Assembly: GCA_009377695.1 (NCBI GenBank)
Contig: WHTP01000046.1
Span: 1-40,687 of the forward strand
DNA length: 40,687 nucleotides
Direction of reading: 5' to 3'
Source of the DNA: Hyphomicrobiales bacterium
Lineage (GTDB): Bacteria; Pseudomonadota; Alphaproteobacteria; Rhizobiales; Xanthobacteraceae
Position numbers and translations under genes: made by a program. Each line of letters starts with the position of its first letter. Position 1 is the stretch's first letter. Positions 1 to 8,290 of the stretch are shown in pieces. Under the pieces are notes generated by a model. It was given only the letters and a program-made list of their open reading frames with translations. It did not search any database and had not been told where the DNA came from.

Positions 1-1
1 C

Positions 2-735
2 GAATTCATGCCGCTGCGGCAGACACAGGCCGAAGCGGGCCGCGTCTATCGCAAGATCTCCTACGGTCCCTTGCTCGACGTGTTCATGCTCGACATGCGC
101 TCCTATCGCGGCGCAAATACCCACGATGCCGCGAACTATGGCCCGGACGCGCATCTGCTCGGCCCGACGCAGCTCGCGTGGCTCAAGCGCGAACTCATGC
201 GTTCGCGCGCGACCTGGAAGGTGATCGCCGCCGACCTGCCAATCGGCGTGTTCAGCCATGACGCCATCGCGCAGGGCGACGGCGCGGCCCGCGGCCGCGA
301 GCTCGAGATCGCGGGGCTTTTGTCATTCATGAAGCATGCCGGCGTCGTCAACACGATCTGGGTCACTGCCGACATGCACACTACACCGCGGCGAACTATT
401 ACGATCCGAACCGCGCGGTATTCCAGGACTTTGACCCGTTCTGGGAGTTCATCTCGGGGCCGATCCACGCCGGCACCTGGGCGCCCGGTCGGCTCGACAA
501 TACATTCGGCCCTCGCGCCGTGTTTGAGCTTGGCTGCGGCCAGGGCCAGCCGGATAACCTGGCACCCTGTTTCGGGCTGCAGTTCTTTGGCCATGTCGCG
601 ATCGACGGCGAGACCGAGGTGATGACGGTGACGCTCAAGGACGTGAACGACCGCACGCTCTGGTCGAAGCAGGTTGAGCCCCGGTGCTGTAACGTGTTGT
701 CGACCGATATGTCGCTCACGGCGCGGACGTTCTAG
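2..735 (+). pseudogene. PhoD-like alkaline phosphatase, 5'-truncated and frameshifted
   Basis: This is the C-terminal part of a PhoD/PhoD-like metallophosphatase, a secreted phosphodiesterase/phosphomonoesterase family. The first frame reads GPLLDVFMLDMRSYRG and then a helix ending in WKVIAADLPIGV, both typical of the family. It reaches WVTADMH at 359-379. There an extra AC at 380-381 throws the frame: dropping those two bases gives HYTAANYYDPNRAVF, the expected continuation, and the new frame stays open to the TAG at 733-735 with FGPRAVFELGCGQGQ and GLQFFGHVAIDG. The beginning lies before base 1, since the frame is open back to base 2. The product would be non-functional unless the 2-base insertion is a sequencing error. 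The family assignment is firm; the broken state depends on read quality. Confidence 0.8.
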
Positions 736-808
736 ACTAGTGTCCCGATTCCGAAGTTCGTACCATTTTGCGGCGGCCTCTTATACGAACTTCGGGTGCT
801 GTCCTAAC
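736..808. repeat. Intergenic palindromic repeat, type A (copy 1)
   Basis: An imperfect palindrome starts 1 base after the PhoD-like stop. The left arm contains GATTCCGAAGTTCGTA and the right arm TACGAACTTCGG. The loop runs ACCATTTTGCGGCGGCCTCT. The left end is CTAGTGTCCC and the right end TGCTGTCCTAA. The copy at 33447-33521 carries the same loop in the opposite orientation. Confidence 0.8.
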
Positions 809-933
809 TACCCTTGATTTAGACAGGCGGGACGGGGACGAAAACTGTTGAAGGCGATCCAAGCTTACCAAGCCTTGCTCAGCCACTGAAGAGGAGGCCG
901 CTCAACTGAGGCGGCCTACATCCTCGGGTGGCG

Positions 934-1233
934 TCACTTGGAGCTTGAGGCCTCGTCGGACGGACGTCTTCCGCCTTCAAACGGTAATTCGACTGTGCCA
1001 GCCGTTGCAGTGCACTGCTCTCTTGGCACGGCAACCATGCGCCCGTCAGTTTTTCGGCAATTGCCCGATCCGACTTGATAGCCGCTTTTGCAGGGTTCAC
1101 CCGTATACGGATAAAAGTCGGCGCTGCGGTTCACACAGTACGCTTGAGGGTCGGACGGAGTGTGAACCTGCGTTTGAGCGTCGCTCGCCGAGATCGGCAC
1201 CAAACACATCGTAAGACAAGCAACTAAGCGCAT
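934..1233 (-). CDS. Small secreted Cys-containing hypothetical protein
   Basis: A 99-residue protein. The chosen ATG (1231-1233) has GGAGG five bases upstream. An ATG four codons further up lies inside that Shine-Dalgarno region and is less likely. The N-terminus (MRLVACLTMCLVPISASDAQ) is a signal peptide with probable cleavage after SDA. The mature part has four or five cysteines, including YCVNRSADFYPYTGEPCKSGY, GNCRKTDGRMVAVP and EQCTATAGTVELP, which suggests disulphides in the periplasm. I recall similar small proteins of unknown function from Bradyrhizobium-type genomes but cannot assign a role. It lies opposite to its neighbours, between inverted type A repeats at 736-808 and 1308-1345. 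Confidence 0.6.
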   Translation of the reverse strand: MRLVACLTMCLVPISASDAQTQVHTPSDPQAYCVNRSADFYPYTGEPCKSGYQVGSGNCRKTDGRMVAVPREQCTATAGTVELPFEGGRRPSDEASSSK

Positions 1234-1307
1234 CGCGGCCTCCATTGTGACGACAGCCGCAAACTTAGGACAACCACTTGGCGAAACTAGGACAATGGCC
1301 CTCGGAT

Positions 1308-1345
1308 TTAGGACAGCACCGAACTTCGGAATCAAAGGACACTAG
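1308..1345. repeat. Type A repeat, loop-deleted copy
   Basis: Read on the minus strand it runs CTAGTGTCC, ATTCCGAAGTTCG, then directly TGCTGTCCTAA. These are the two ends of copy 1 (736-808) joined without the loop, and in inverted orientation to it. Confidence 0.65.
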
Positions 1346-1361
1346 CAACTCATTGAATCGG

Positions 1362-1433
1362 GTGTGGCTTTGGTTCAGAAGTCCGCATGTTGGACTCGCC
1401 GCCAGAATGATGCGGACTTCTGAACCGCCACAC
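1362..1433. repeat. Intergenic palindromic repeat, type B
   Basis: The left arm is GTGTGGCTTTGGTTCAGAAG followed by TCCGCAT (1362-1388). The right arm is ATGCGGACTTCTGAACC followed by GCCACAC (1410-1433). The arms pair except for a three-base AAA/TTT asymmetry, which is also present in the copy at 33348-33423. Confidence 0.75.
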
Positions 1434-1436
1434 TCG

Positions 1437-1506
1437 TGGTCCTTTGATTCTAACATTCGCAAACTCGCCTGCTGAGAAGGGATGCGAATGTTAGAATCGG
1501 ACCACT
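1437..1506. repeat. Intergenic palindromic repeat, type C
   Basis: Perfect 16-base arms GATTCTAACATTCGCA (1446-1461) and TGCGAATGTTAGAATC (1483-1498) enclose a 21-base loop. The outer ends TGGTCC and GGACCACTAG also pair, with the same small asymmetry as in type A. It follows the type B element directly. The rest of the gap, 1507-1684, shows nothing recognisable apart from the ribosome binding site of the next gene. Confidence 0.7.
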
Positions 1507-1684
1507 AGCGCTTCCGTGGAGACAAGCGGGAAAGGGCGAGCCAATTCGACTGGAAATTGTCCTAAGATCACGAGGTCGTGTTGCAGGCGGAGCGCGGCCG
1601 ATGTCGCGGCGTTGTCATAGAGAGGCGATAGCCTAGAACAGCCTTAAACAGGCTGAATTTCGTAATCGCCGAAGGAGTTTAACC

Positions 1685-3658
1685 ATGCGTGAGACACTCT
1701 CGCGCGCCCGCGCCTATGAAGAATCCGAGGATGTCGGGCGCAATCCGACCGACAACCCGACCATTGGCGACGTGATCGCGGCGCGGCTCGGCCGCCGCGA
1801 CATCCTCAAGGGTGCGCTCGGCGTGGCCGCGATCGCTGCGACCGTGAGCCCGCTCGCGCTGGCGGCGGCGAGCAAGGCGAATGCGGAGAACGCGAACCGC
1901 TTCCGCTTCGACGAGGTCGAGGCCGGCGTCGACCAAAACCACCACGTGGCGGCGGGCTACGACGCCGACGTGCTGATCCGCTGGGGTGATCCGGTGATGC
2001 CTGGCGCACCCGCATTCGATCCGATGAAGCAGACCGCGGCCGCGCAGCGTCAGCAATTCGGCTACAACTGCGACTTCATCGGCTATTTCCCGATGCCGGG
2101 CGCGGCCAATCCGTCGGATCACGGTTTGCTGACGGTGAACCATGAATATACGACCGAGGAACTGATGTTTCCCGGCCTGCGCCGGCAGGACGTCAAAGGC
2201 ATACTGTTCGCCGAGATGACGGCTGACCTCGTCAACGTCGAAATGGCCGCACACGGCGGCGCCGTGATCGAGGTCCGCCGCGAGAATGGCAAGTGGCAAG
2301 TGGTCGGCAACTCGAAATATGCGCGCCGCATCGATGCCTCGACGCCGATGGAGATCACGGGCCCGGCCGCGGGTCATGCGCGCCTGCAGACGTCCGCCGA
2401 TCCGAGCGGGCGACGTGTGCTTGGCATGCTCAACAACTGCGCCGGCGGCGTGACGCCGTGGGGAACCTGGCTCACCTGCGAGGAAAACTTCCACGGCTAC
2501 TTCCATGGCAAGCTCAGCGATACGCAACCGGAGGCGCGCAATTACAAGCGCTATGGCGTTCCTGCCAACTGGTACGCTTGGGGCAAATTCCACGACCGCT
2601 TCGACGTCAACAAGGAGCCGAACGAGGCCAACCGCTTCGGCTGGATCGTCGAGATCGATCCGTTTGATCCGAACGCTGTGCCGAAGAAGCGCACCGCGCT
2701 TGGCCGCGCCAAGCATGAGGGCGCCGCCGGTATCATCAACAGCGACGGCCGCTATGTCGTCTATTCCGGCGACGACGAGCGATTCGACTATGTCTATCGC
2801 TTCGTCACCACCGCGCGCGTCGACCGCGCGAACCCGCAGGCCAATCGCGACATCCTCGATGACGGCGTGCTCTCGGTCGCGCGCTACAATGCTGACGGGA
2901 CAGTCGACTGGCTGCCACTGGTCCAGGGTCAGGCGCTATTGACGCCTGAGAACGGCTTTTCGAGCCAGGCCGACGTGGTGATCGAGATGCGTCGCGCCGC
3001 CGACCTGCTCGGCGCCACCAAGATGGACCGTCCGGAGGACGTCGAAGCCAATCCGGCGACGCAGAACGTCTACGTTCTCCTCACCAACAACAGCCGCCGC
3101 AAGCCTGATCAGGTCGACGCCGCCAATCCGCGCGCAGACAACCGCTTCGGACATATCATCGAGATGATTCCGCCCGGCGGCGACCATGCGGCGGAAAAAT
3201 TCCGCTGGGAGATGCTGGTGCGGTGCGGCGATCCCACGGTCGCCGACGTCGGCGCGACGTTTTCGACCGACACGAGCCGCAACGGCTGGTTCGGCATGCC
3301 GGACAACGTCGCATTCGATAGTCAGGGCCGGACGTGGATCGGGACCGACGGAAATTCGAAAAGCCGTACTGGCCGCGCCGACGGTTTGTGGGGCGTCGAG
3401 ACCGAGGGGCCGCGGCGCGGCACCTCCCGACACTTCTACCGCGTCCCGGTCGGCGCTGAACTGTGCGGTCCGTGCTTCACGCCGGACGACGAGACGCTGT
3501 TCGTTGCGGTCCAGCATCCCGCTGAGGGACAGTCCGCGGGCCAGCCTTCGAGCTTCGAGGAGCCGGTGACGCGCTGGCCGGATTTCAAGCCCGATATGCC
3601 GCCGCGTCCTTCGGTTGTCGCCATCACCAAGCGCGGCGGCGGCAAGATCGCGTCGTAG
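1685..3658 (+). CDS. phoX: PhoX-family alkaline phosphatase (DUF839), Tat-exported
   Basis: A 657-residue PhoX-type phosphatase. This family uses Ca2+ and Fe3+ cofactors to release phosphate from phosphoesters in the periplasm and is a main phosphorus-scavenging enzyme of marine and soil bacteria. The start has GAAGGAG eight bases upstream. A twin-arginine signal (LGRRDILKGALGVAAIAA, Arg37-Arg38) lies behind a cytoplasmic leader, as is common in the family. Family motifs include VNHEYT (151-156), CAGGVTPWGTWLTCEEN (252-268), YSGDDERFDYVYRF (360-373), MDRPEDVEANP (447-457) and the PDNVAFDSQGRTWIGTDG stretch near residue 545. Length is normal. The broken PhoD-like gene just upstream suggests a phosphate-acquisition neighbourhood. 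No clear Pho box was recognised in 1507-1684. Confidence 0.9.
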   Translation: MRETLSRARAYEESEDVGRNPTDNPTIGDVIAARLGRRDILKGALGVAAIAATVSPLALAAASKANAENANRFRFDEVEAGVDQNHHVAAGYDADVLIRWGDPVMPGAPAFDPMKQTAAAQRQQFGYNCDFIGYFPMPGAANPSDHGLLTVNHEYTTEELMFPGLRRQDVKGILFAEMTADLVNVEMAAHGGAVIEVRRENGKWQVVGNSKYARRIDASTPMEITGPAAGHARLQTSADPSGRRVLGMLNNCAGGVTPWGTWLTCEENFHGYFHGKLSDTQPEARNYKRYGVPANWYAWGKFHDRFDVNKEPNEANRFGWIVEIDPFDPNAVPKKRTALGRAKHEGAAGIINSDGRYVVYSGDDERFDYVYRFVTTARVDRANPQANRDILDDGVLSVARYNADGTVDWLPLVQGQALLTPENGFSSQADVVIEMRRAADLLGATKMDRPEDVEANPATQNVYVLLTNNSRRKPDQVDAANPRADNRFGHIIEMIPPGGDHAAEKFRWEMLVRCGDPTVADVGATFSTDTSRNGWFGMPDNVAFDSQGRTWIGTDGNSKSRTGRADGLWGVETEGPRRGTSRHFYRVPVGAELCGPCFTPDDETLFVAVQHPAEGQSAGQPSSFEEPVTRWPDFKPDMPPRPSVVAITKRGGGKIAS

Positions 3659-3902
3659 CGAAAATTTCTGACATCAACTGCAAGAGTTACAGACGCAGCT
3701 CGCGTCCTCCCCGAAAGGGGGGCGCGGGCGCGCGTGCTCTGTCGCATTCGGCGTCTCATCCGAACGTACTGGCTGCATCATCCAGACGTACGTGATGTCA
3801 GGCGCGACAGAAGATTGTATCGAAAGCTCAACGGGGCGCGAATGCCCGCGCGATCTTCAAAGTTCAGCGAATGCCAGTGTCAGCCAATGTCAGGAGGCAT
3901 CG

Positions 3903-5480
3903 ATGACCAAGCCTATGAGCAAACCAGCCGCCTTCGCCGAAACCCTCGCCAAGTTGGAAGCGGCGCCAGCCGCCACCGCTAACGCCGTCAAAGTCACGCC
4001 CGGACACGGCGTCGCCGGGCGTCATGCCACGCGCCAGCTGCTTGACGCGCTCTCCGGCAACAAGGACCCCGGCATGTTCGGCCGGATGTTCCCGACGTTG
4101 CCTCCGCTGCAGGTCAGCGACGCCAAGCTGCAGGCGCTTGCCGCCGCGATGATCGACAGCAACGCCGGCAGCCCCGCCGGCAACAATCCGAACATCCCGG
4201 CCGGCTTCACCTATTTCGGCCAGTTCGTCGATCACGACATCACGCTCGATCTCACCTCGCTCGGCGACAAGGAGAAAGATCCCCTCGGCATCGAGAATTT
4301 CCGCACCCCGAGCGTCGACCTCGATTGCGTCTACGGGCTCGGTCCCGACGGCAGCCCGCATCTCTATGCGCGCAATCCCGCCAACGGCAATAAGCACGGC
4401 CCGAAGCTTTTGATCGGCAAGAATCTCAACACCGGCGAGGGCGACTTTCGCAACGACCTGCCGCGCAGCCCCGAAGGCTTCGCTCTGATCGGCGATCACC
4501 GCAACGACGAAAACCTCTTGGTGGCGCAGACGCATCTCGCGATGCTGAAGTTCCACAACAAGGTCTGTGACATGCTCTCGAACGGCCCGAACCCGCCGGC
4601 CGACGTCTTTGGCGAGGCGCGGCGGATCGTGACGTGGCACTACCAGTGGATCGTGCTGCACGACTGGGTAGAGCGGCTCACCGAAAAGGGCATCGTCGCG
4701 CGGATTCTGCATGACGGACGCAAGTTCTACCGCTTCAAGAAGGTGCCCTACATGCCGGTCGAGTTCTCGGCGGCCGCCTATCGTCTCGGCCACTCGATGG
4801 TGCGCCAGCGCTACTCCCACAACCGGGTGTTCAGCGATCCGCAGGACTTCAATCTGTTCTTCAAGTTCTCGGGGCTATCCGGCGACATCATCGGTGAACT
4901 TGCGAATGGCGCTGGCACGTTCCCGACGCTGCCCTCGAATTGGATCATCGACTGGCGCCGTTTCCACGAACTCGGCGACAGCGGCGGCGCGCCGGTCAAC
5001 ATGACGCCGTCACGCAAGCTCGATCCCTATCTGGTGGCGGCGCTGCACAACCTGCCGGGCGGCGGTGGCAACCTCGCGTTCCGCAACTTGAAGCGCGGCG
5101 TCAATCTTGGGCTGCCTTCGGGCCAGGATGTGGCCAAGCATATCAAGGTCAAGAACCCGCTCACGCCCGACGATATCGCCTCCGACAGCGACGGTTCGAC
5201 CGACGGCGCCGTGGCCAAGCAGCAAGGCCTGCATACCGCTACGCCGCTTTGGTACTACATCCTCAAGGAGGCCAAGGTCAGGCATGACGGACAGCGGCTC
5301 GGACCGGTCGGCTCGACCATTGTCTCGGAAGTATTCGTCGGCCTCGTGCACGGCGACCAAAACTCCTTCCTCTGGAAGGTGAAGAATTGGAAGCCGACCT
5401 TGCCATCGGCAACGCCGGGCGACTTTACCGTGGTGGATCTGCTCCGCTTCGTGGACGACGTCAATCCGCTCGGCGATTGA
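3903..5480 (+). CDS. Animal-type heme peroxidase family protein
   Basis: A 525-residue protein of the animal heme peroxidase superfamily (myeloperoxidase/peroxinectin type). These bind heme and oxidise halides or organic donors with H2O2. The ATG at 3903 has CAGGAGG seven bases upstream; in-frame starts further up lack one. The distal heme motif FGQFVDHDIT is at 105-114 (catalytic His111, with the adjacent Asp as likely Ca2+ ligand). GDHRNDEN is at 197-204 and the proximal-His motif RLGHSM at 294-299 (His297). No signal peptide is visible, so it is either cytoplasmic or exported by a leaderless route. It lies 244 bases after phoX on the same strand. That gap contains only a short C-rich/G-rich hairpin around 3706-3724. 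The physiological substrate is unknown. Confidence 0.88.
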   Translation: MTKPMSKPAAFAETLAKLEAAPAATANAVKVTPGHGVAGRHATRQLLDALSGNKDPGMFGRMFPTLPPLQVSDAKLQALAAAMIDSNAGSPAGNNPNIPAGFTYFGQFVDHDITLDLTSLGDKEKDPLGIENFRTPSVDLDCVYGLGPDGSPHLYARNPANGNKHGPKLLIGKNLNTGEGDFRNDLPRSPEGFALIGDHRNDENLLVAQTHLAMLKFHNKVCDMLSNGPNPPADVFGEARRIVTWHYQWIVLHDWVERLTEKGIVARILHDGRKFYRFKKVPYMPVEFSAAAYRLGHSMVRQRYSHNRVFSDPQDFNLFFKFSGLSGDIIGELANGAGTFPTLPSNWIIDWRRFHELGDSGGAPVNMTPSRKLDPYLVAALHNLPGGGGNLAFRNLKRGVNLGLPSGQDVAKHIKVKNPLTPDDIASDSDGSTDGAVAKQQGLHTATPLWYYILKEAKVRHDGQRLGPVGSTIVSEVFVGLVHGDQNSFLWKVKNWKPTLPSATPGDFTVVDLLRFVDDVNPLGD

Positions 5481-5503
5481 GGTCGATCGCACGAAGGATG
5501 AAA

Positions 5504-5537
5504 CCAGCGGCGCGAGACCTCAGGCTCGCGCCGCTGG
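5504..5537. terminator. Strong hairpin between convergent genes
   Basis: A perfect 13-bp inverted repeat, CCAGCGGCGCGAG (5504-5516) and CTCGCGCCGCTGG (5525-5537), with an 8-base loop. It lies between the peroxidase stop and the convergent radical SAM stop. There is no T tract on either side, so termination is inferred from position and stem strength. Confidence 0.5.
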
Positions 5538-5567
5538 CGCAGAGGCTTGGGGAGACGTGCGTTGCCC

Positions 5568-7043
5568 CTACGGACTTTGCTGCGGGGCCGATGCCTCGCG
5601 CCTTGGCGCACTGCGATGGGCCGACGAATAGCTGTCCTCCGTCGCGCCAATCGCCTCCAGCACCGCGTCGCGCCACTCGCGCTTGACCGGCAGCAGTGGC
5701 GGGACAGGCGCGAGATCGGGCTCGGGAGTCGGCGGCGCGATCAATTGCTTGCGATCGAGCGTCGATCCCTTGCGCATGAACACGTTGTAGATCGACCACT
5801 CCAGCACATTGCGGCCGCCGCGATACGGGAAGCGGCGTGCGATCGAGGGCACAGAGTAGAACGTGTTGTAAGCCCCGTTATGGCCAAGACGGAGCTCCTC
5901 GCCTGTCATTCTCTTGGGACGATAGACGACATTCGATTGATCGTATTTCTCCCAGTCGAAGGAGACGATCCGGTTCGCTTTCTTCATCTCGTACCAGGTC
6001 AGCGTTCCGGGGTAGGGCGTCAGCACCGAATAGGCGACCGCATCGTAGTTTGCATCGATGTTGAACCGTGCGGTCTCCTGGAACGTGCTGGTGTCGTCGC
6101 CGTCGAAGCCGAACATGAAAAGCCCAAAGACCGCGATCCCGTAGGAATGGACCTTCTCGACCAGCTCCGCGAATTGCTCCGGACGGTTCACGTGCTTATG
6201 CACGCTCTTCAGCGTGTCGCGCGAGATCGACTCGAATCCGATCGAGAGCATGGTGCAGCCGCTTGCGGCCGCAAGCTCGAGCATGGCATCGTCCTGCGCG
6301 AGTTTCGAGGTGACTCCCGCTTGCCATCGGATGTTGCGGCCTTTCAAGGCCCGCATCACCTCCTTCGGCCGCTCGGGCGTCCCGAAGAAGTCGGCGTCGT
6401 TGATGGAGATCATCCGCGATCCGCAATTGTCGACCTCGTCCATCACCTCGTCGACCGGTCGATAGCGGAATTTGAGCCCGTTCATCAACGGCTCGGCGCA
6501 GAACGTGCAGCCCTGGTGGCAGCCGCGCGATGTTTGCACGAATGTCTTGTTGACGTAGCGGTTGCGCTTGACGAGGTCGTAGCGCGGCATCGGAATGCCG
6601 GCCATGGAATGCAGCTTGTCGGAGCGGTATGTGCCGCCCAGGCAGCCTTGCTCGAGATCGTCAAGGATTTTCGGGATCACCAGTTCGACCTCACCGATGC
6701 AGACGGCATCGCAGTGTCGCAGTGATTCCTGTGACATGAAGCTCGGGTGGACGCCGCCCATGATCACGGGCACGCCACGCCGGCGGAATTCGTCGGCGAT
6801 TTCGTAACCTCGGTTGACGTATGCCGTCATGGCGGAAATGCCGATCAGATCGCACTCAAGGTCAAAGTCGATGGTTTCGATATTCTCGTCGGTGAGGACC
6901 ACCTCGTAGCGGTCGCGCGGGATGGCTGCCGCAACGGCGAGAAGGCCGGCGATCGGTGAATACAGCGCCCGGTTCAGGTAAAGAGGCCGGGTGGTCAGCG
7001 AATCCGTCTTTGGATTGACGAGGTGGATCACGCGATGACGCAT
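5568..7043 (-). CDS. B12-binding domain radical SAM protein
   Basis: A 491-residue cytoplasmic enzyme. The N-terminal part (about 1-140) is a cobalamin-binding Rossmann-like domain with LIGISAMTAY, IMGGVHPSF (94-102) and CIGEVE. The radical SAM core follows with the CX3CX2C cluster SRGCHQGCTFCAEP (Cys175, Cys179, Cys182). Further core segments are INDADFFGTPE, LSIGFESIS and FMFGFDGDD. The start ATG has AGGAG about seven bases upstream. Enzymes of this B12-radical SAM class typically methylate or rearrange unactivated carbons (BchE, HpnP/HpnJ, Fom3-like). It stands alone: neighbours are a heme peroxidase and a transport protein, so context gives no substrate. It does not match HpnP well enough to be named. 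The Pro-rich tail (about 430-491) is probably disordered. Confidence 0.85.
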   Translation of the reverse strand: MRHRVIHLVNPKTDSLTTRPLYLNRALYSPIAGLLAVAAAIPRDRYEVVLTDENIETIDFDLECDLIGISAMTAYVNRGYEIADEFRRRGVPVIMGGVHPSFMSQESLRHCDAVCIGEVELVIPKILDDLEQGCLGGTYRSDKLHSMAGIPMPRYDLVKRNRYVNKTFVQTSRGCHQGCTFCAEPLMNGLKFRYRPVDEVMDEVDNCGSRMISINDADFFGTPERPKEVMRALKGRNIRWQAGVTSKLAQDDAMLELAAASGCTMLSIGFESISRDTLKSVHKHVNRPEQFAELVEKVHSYGIAVFGLFMFGFDGDDTSTFQETARFNIDANYDAVAYSVLTPYPGTLTWYEMKKANRIVSFDWEKYDQSNVVYRPKRMTGEELRLGHNGAYNTFYSVPSIARRFPYRGGRNVLEWSIYNVFMRKGSTLDRKQLIAPPTPEPDLAPVPPLLPVKREWRDAVLEAIGATEDSYSSAHRSAPRREASAPQQSP

Positions 7044-7247
7044 TGTCGGTCTCCTCTCTGCGGGGCGCGTGATGGCAACAACAAATGCGGCGGGGGGTTC
7101 CATTCACCAGAGCGGCCTGAGCCCGCATGTCTGCAAGCCAATGAGTGCGCGGCGTCGTAACGCCCGCCCGCGCTTGCGCGGGACGGCCTGCGGGCTACAC
7201 TCCCGGCAAAACAACGCTGGCAGAGCCGGCAAACCGGGGAGGCGCCG

Positions 7248-8258
7248 ATGAGGTCAGCGACAATCACGCCACGATGGCGCGTGATGCAATGGATGGCGTT
7301 GGCCGCATGCATATCGAGCATCATGCTCGCCGGCGCGGCGGCCGCTCATGCGCAGCCCTATCCCTCAAAGCCCGTCCGCATCATCTGCACCTTTGCGGCG
7401 GGCGGTACCACCGACGTGCTGGCGCGTGGCGTCGCGCGGCAGCTCTCCGAGATCTGGGGCCAGCAGGTGGTGGTCGAAAACCGCGCCGGCGCCAATACGC
7501 AGATCGGCGCGGAGCATGTCGCGAAGTCGGCGGGAGACGGCTACACGCTGATGGTGACGTCGGAAGGCACGTTCGTGATGAACCCGAGCCTTTACGAGAA
7601 GCTGCCTTATGATGCGGCCAAAGACTTCATCCCGATCACCACGCTGGTCCAGCTCAAGCAGGTCCTGATCGTCAGCCCGAAGGTGCCGGTCAACAATATC
7701 CGCGACCTGGTCGCGCTCGCGCGCAAGCAGCCCGACAAGTTGACCTACGGCACGACCGGGCTCGGCTCGTCGTCGCATCTCAACATGGAGATGTTGCAGG
7801 ACATGGCGCAGGTGAAGCTCACCGCCGTGCACTATCGCGGCGCCGCGAAGGCCTTGGTCGACATGCACGGCGGGCATATCGACATGATCTTCGCCGCCGC
7901 CGGCATCGTCGCGGACCAATACCGGGCCGGCAAGCTGAAGATCCTGGCGGTCTCGAGCCGCAACCGCGTCGCCGGCCTGCCGGAGCTGCCGACCATCGCC
8001 GAGGCGGGCCTGCCGGGCTTCGACGGCACGTCGTGGTTTGGCTTGTTCGCGCCCCGTGGCACCCCGCCTGAGGTCATCGCGCGGATTCACCGGGACGTCG
8101 CCAGGAGCTTCGACGATGAAGGCTTCCGTAAGAAGTTCCTCGAGCCGAACATGCTCGAGCCCAACATCATTTCGCCGGACGTGTTTGCGCAATCGATCAA
8201 CGACGGCCGCGAACGCTGGGGCAGGATCATCCGCGCGGCGGGATTGAAGGGAAAATAG
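7248..8258 (+). CDS. Bug/TctC-family periplasmic solute-binding protein
   Basis: A 336-residue binding protein of the Bug (tripartite tricarboxylate transporter receptor) family, which captures carboxylates and other small molecules in the periplasm. A long signal peptide ends near AAAAHAQPYPSKPVR. The classic family features follow: IICTFAAGGTTDVLAR, VVENRAGANTQIGAEHVAKS, YTLMVTS, LTYGTTGLGSSSHLNME, and ELPTIAEAGLPGFD near 245-260. The start has GGGGAGG six bases upstream. No TctA/TctB membrane partners lie nearby, so this is an orphan receptor, a common state in bacteria with many Bug proteins. Ligand unknown. It converges on aqpS with a 32-base gap. Confidence 0.92.
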   Translation: MRSATITPRWRVMQWMALAACISSIMLAGAAAAHAQPYPSKPVRIICTFAAGGTTDVLARGVARQLSEIWGQQVVVENRAGANTQIGAEHVAKSAGDGYTLMVTSEGTFVMNPSLYEKLPYDAAKDFIPITTLVQLKQVLIVSPKVPVNNIRDLVALARKQPDKLTYGTTGLGSSSHLNMEMLQDMAQVKLTAVHYRGAAKALVDMHGGHIDMIFAAAGIVADQYRAGKLKILAVSSRNRVAGLPELPTIAEAGLPGFDGTSWFGLFAPRGTPPEVIARIHRDVARSFDDEGFRKKFLEPNMLEPNIISPDVFAQSINDGRERWGRIIRAAGLKGK

Positions 8259-8290
8259 GCACAGACTCAGGCGACGCCATCAAGCGCACG

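Noticed and set aside
2-7. GAATTC at the window start as a cloning junction
   Set aside because: The phosphatase frame runs smoothly through it, so it is simply a natural EcoRI site in the gene.
1679-2716. Minus-strand open frame opposite phoX
   Set aside because: Same antisense effect; PhoX motifs on plus are unambiguous.
5568-7043. Naming the radical SAM enzyme HpnP or BchE
   Set aside because: Only the shared B12-radical SAM architecture is visible. There are no hopanoid or bacteriochlorophyll genes nearby and no specific signature.
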